Part shown: positions 63,217 through 64,000 of the stretch, in pieces | Layout of the letters: each line of letters begins with the position of its first letter | Position numbering within the stretch: the first letter of the stretch is position 1 | Source: Kineobactrum sediminis | GTDB lineage: Bacteria > Pseudomonadota > Gammaproteobacteria > Pseudomonadales > Halieaceae | DNA length: 64,000 nt | Direction: 5' to 3' | NCBI RefSeq assembly: GCF_002868715.1 | Contig: NZ_PKLZ01000008.1 | Coordinates: forward strand, 124,001-188,000 | Notes under the pieces: model-generated | What the model was told of the DNA's origin: nothing | What the model saw: the letters and a program-made list of their open reading frames with translations, nothing else | Databases searched by the model: none | Translations under genes and position numbers: made by a program

Positions 63217-64000
63217 CAGCCCAACTCACCGGCAAGGGTTTCACGCAGGGGCTTCAGTGCAATATCACGACGCCAGCCGGTCCAGGACAAGGGCTCGGGC
63301 AGGTCGGCACCCATTGCCTGGCGCAGTAGCAGTTCATAGTCGCGCGCCTGCAACAACACCTCCGGGGCCACTCCCTGTTCCGCAGCCACGGCCCTGGCCC
63401 GGGTTTTCAGCCTGGCCAGCAGTTTGCGGGCTCCAGCATCCAGTGGCTGGGGCAGCTGCGGTGGCAAAGCATCGTCGGCCAGTGACTGCTGTTGCGCAAG
63501 CAAGGCAAGCAGCGTATCGCCGTCACGGCGAATGACCCCACCACTGAGCCCTTCCACTCGCGCCAACTCCGCCGTGGACTGGGGATTGTTCGTGGCCAGG
63601 GCCAGGCAGGTGGCATCATCAATGATCCAGCCCCGGGGCTTGTTGCGCTGCCGGGCGACCTCTTCGCGCCAGTCACACAGCGCCGACAGCCTGGCCAGTT
63701 GGCGCCGGCCCAGTTTCCAGGATGATTTGACACGCTGGGCATAGTTTACAGCGGGAGCCCGAAATGCAGCCAGGGTATCCCGGCCATCTGCCAGCACCCA
63801 GTCGAGCTTGTCCTGAGCCACGCATTGCGCCTGCAAGTGACGCCAGGCGGGTAGCAAATGAGCAACGTCTTGCGCCGCGTACTCGCACTGCGAAGCGGTG
63901 AGCGGGCGCTGCAGCCAGTCGGAGCGGGTTTCGCCCTTGGGCAGATCAATACCACACAGGTCCAGTACCAGTGCCCGGTAGCCCATCCCGAAGCCTTGAT
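63216..64000 (-). CDS. rnd: ribonuclease D (5' partial)
   Basis: The 3' end of the gene, 261 codons in the window; the frame remains open to the last base, so the exonuclease N-terminus is outside. The visible part starts within the DEDDy domain (KGETRSDWLQRPLT, then the ExoIII motif YAAQDVAHLLPAW), followed by two HRDC-type helical domains with ARLSALCDWREEVARQRN near 115. RNase D trims tRNA 3' ends. Its stop overlaps the ycgL start. Confidence 0.95.
   Translation of the reverse strand, partial: QGFGMGYRALVLDLCGIDLPKGETRSDWLQRPLTASQCEYAAQDVAHLLPAWRHLQAQCVAQDKLDWVLADGRDTLAAFRAPAVNYAQRVKSSWKLGRRQLARLSALCDWREEVARQRNKPRGWIIDDATCLALATNNPQSTAELARVEGLSGGVIRRDGDTLLALLAQQQSLADDALPPQLPQPLDAGARKLLARLKTRARAVAAEQGVAPEVLLQARDYELLLRQAMGADLPEPLSWTGWRRDIALKPLRETLAGELG

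Overview
This window is a chromosomal segment of a marine-type gammaproteobacterium. The evidence is the complete Na+-translocating NADH:quinone reductase operon (nqrA-F with apbE and nqrM), the Lol, Lpt-type-lipid (msbA, lpxK, kdsB) and ExbBD envelope genes, two TonB-dependent receptors, LexA/SOS, and a gene order (murB-kdsB-lpxK-msbA-exbD-exbB, comEC, DUF2062, lolEDC, nqr, gap, mfd, csiV, MTIP phosphorylase, lexA, topA) that from memory closely follows the Pseudomonas PA2977-PA3011 region. The TonB receptors and Nqr suggest a Cellvibrionales/Halieaceae-like organism; this taxonomic guess is inference only. No IS element, CRISPR array, prophage or rRNA was seen.

Left part (1-21.4 kb) is more accessory. 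It opens with a partial unusual sigma-70 factor, a TIGR01777 epimerase-like protein, a sirtuin and a class I photolyase, which together look like a stress/light-repair group. A periplasmic protein of unknown function follows, then an orphan succinate dehydrogenase iron-sulfur subunit preceded by a small XRE regulator. Next is a compact five-gene minus-strand cassette (LolA-like carrier, two FtsX-type permeases, a LolD/MacB-type ATPase, an outer-membrane barrel) that has the parts of a complete inner-to-outer membrane transport route and is distinct from the housekeeping lolCDE genes further right. A Fur-box-controlled siderophore receptor plus PepSY membrane protein is an iron-uptake pair. A second TonB receptor, a secreted amidohydrolase and a small membrane protein are divergent from an AraC-type regulator and probably form a substrate uptake and breakdown unit.

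Middle part (21.4-44.8 kb) is almost entirely conserved core on the minus strand. tRNA-Cys, pgsA, uvrC, murB, kdsB, lpxK, msbA, exbD and exbB are nearly all start/stop overlapped. comEC, lolE-lolD-lolC and the nqr operon follow, then a long-form glyceraldehyde-3-phosphate dehydrogenase. A strong terminator-like hairpin lies inside the first codons of apbE, just past the nqrF stop, and may lower apbE/nqrM expression relative to nqrA-F.

Right part (44.9-64 kb) carries mfd and csiV (plus strand), a convergent methylthioinosine-type phosphorylase, lexA with two tandem SOS boxes, topA with a lysine/alanine-rich tail, a universal stress protein, a glutaredoxin-like protein, and an IclR regulator with a perfect 20-bp palindrome just upstream of its start. 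A TrmH-family methyltransferase, a MoxR/VWA cassette, and the ycgN-ycgL-rnd group (rnd cut by the window end) complete it. The main points worth follow-up are the trans-envelope ABC cassette, the orphan SdhB with an altered quinone-site residue, the apbE attenuator, the IclR palindrome and the damaged-looking tRNA-Cys with an adjacent decayed copy.
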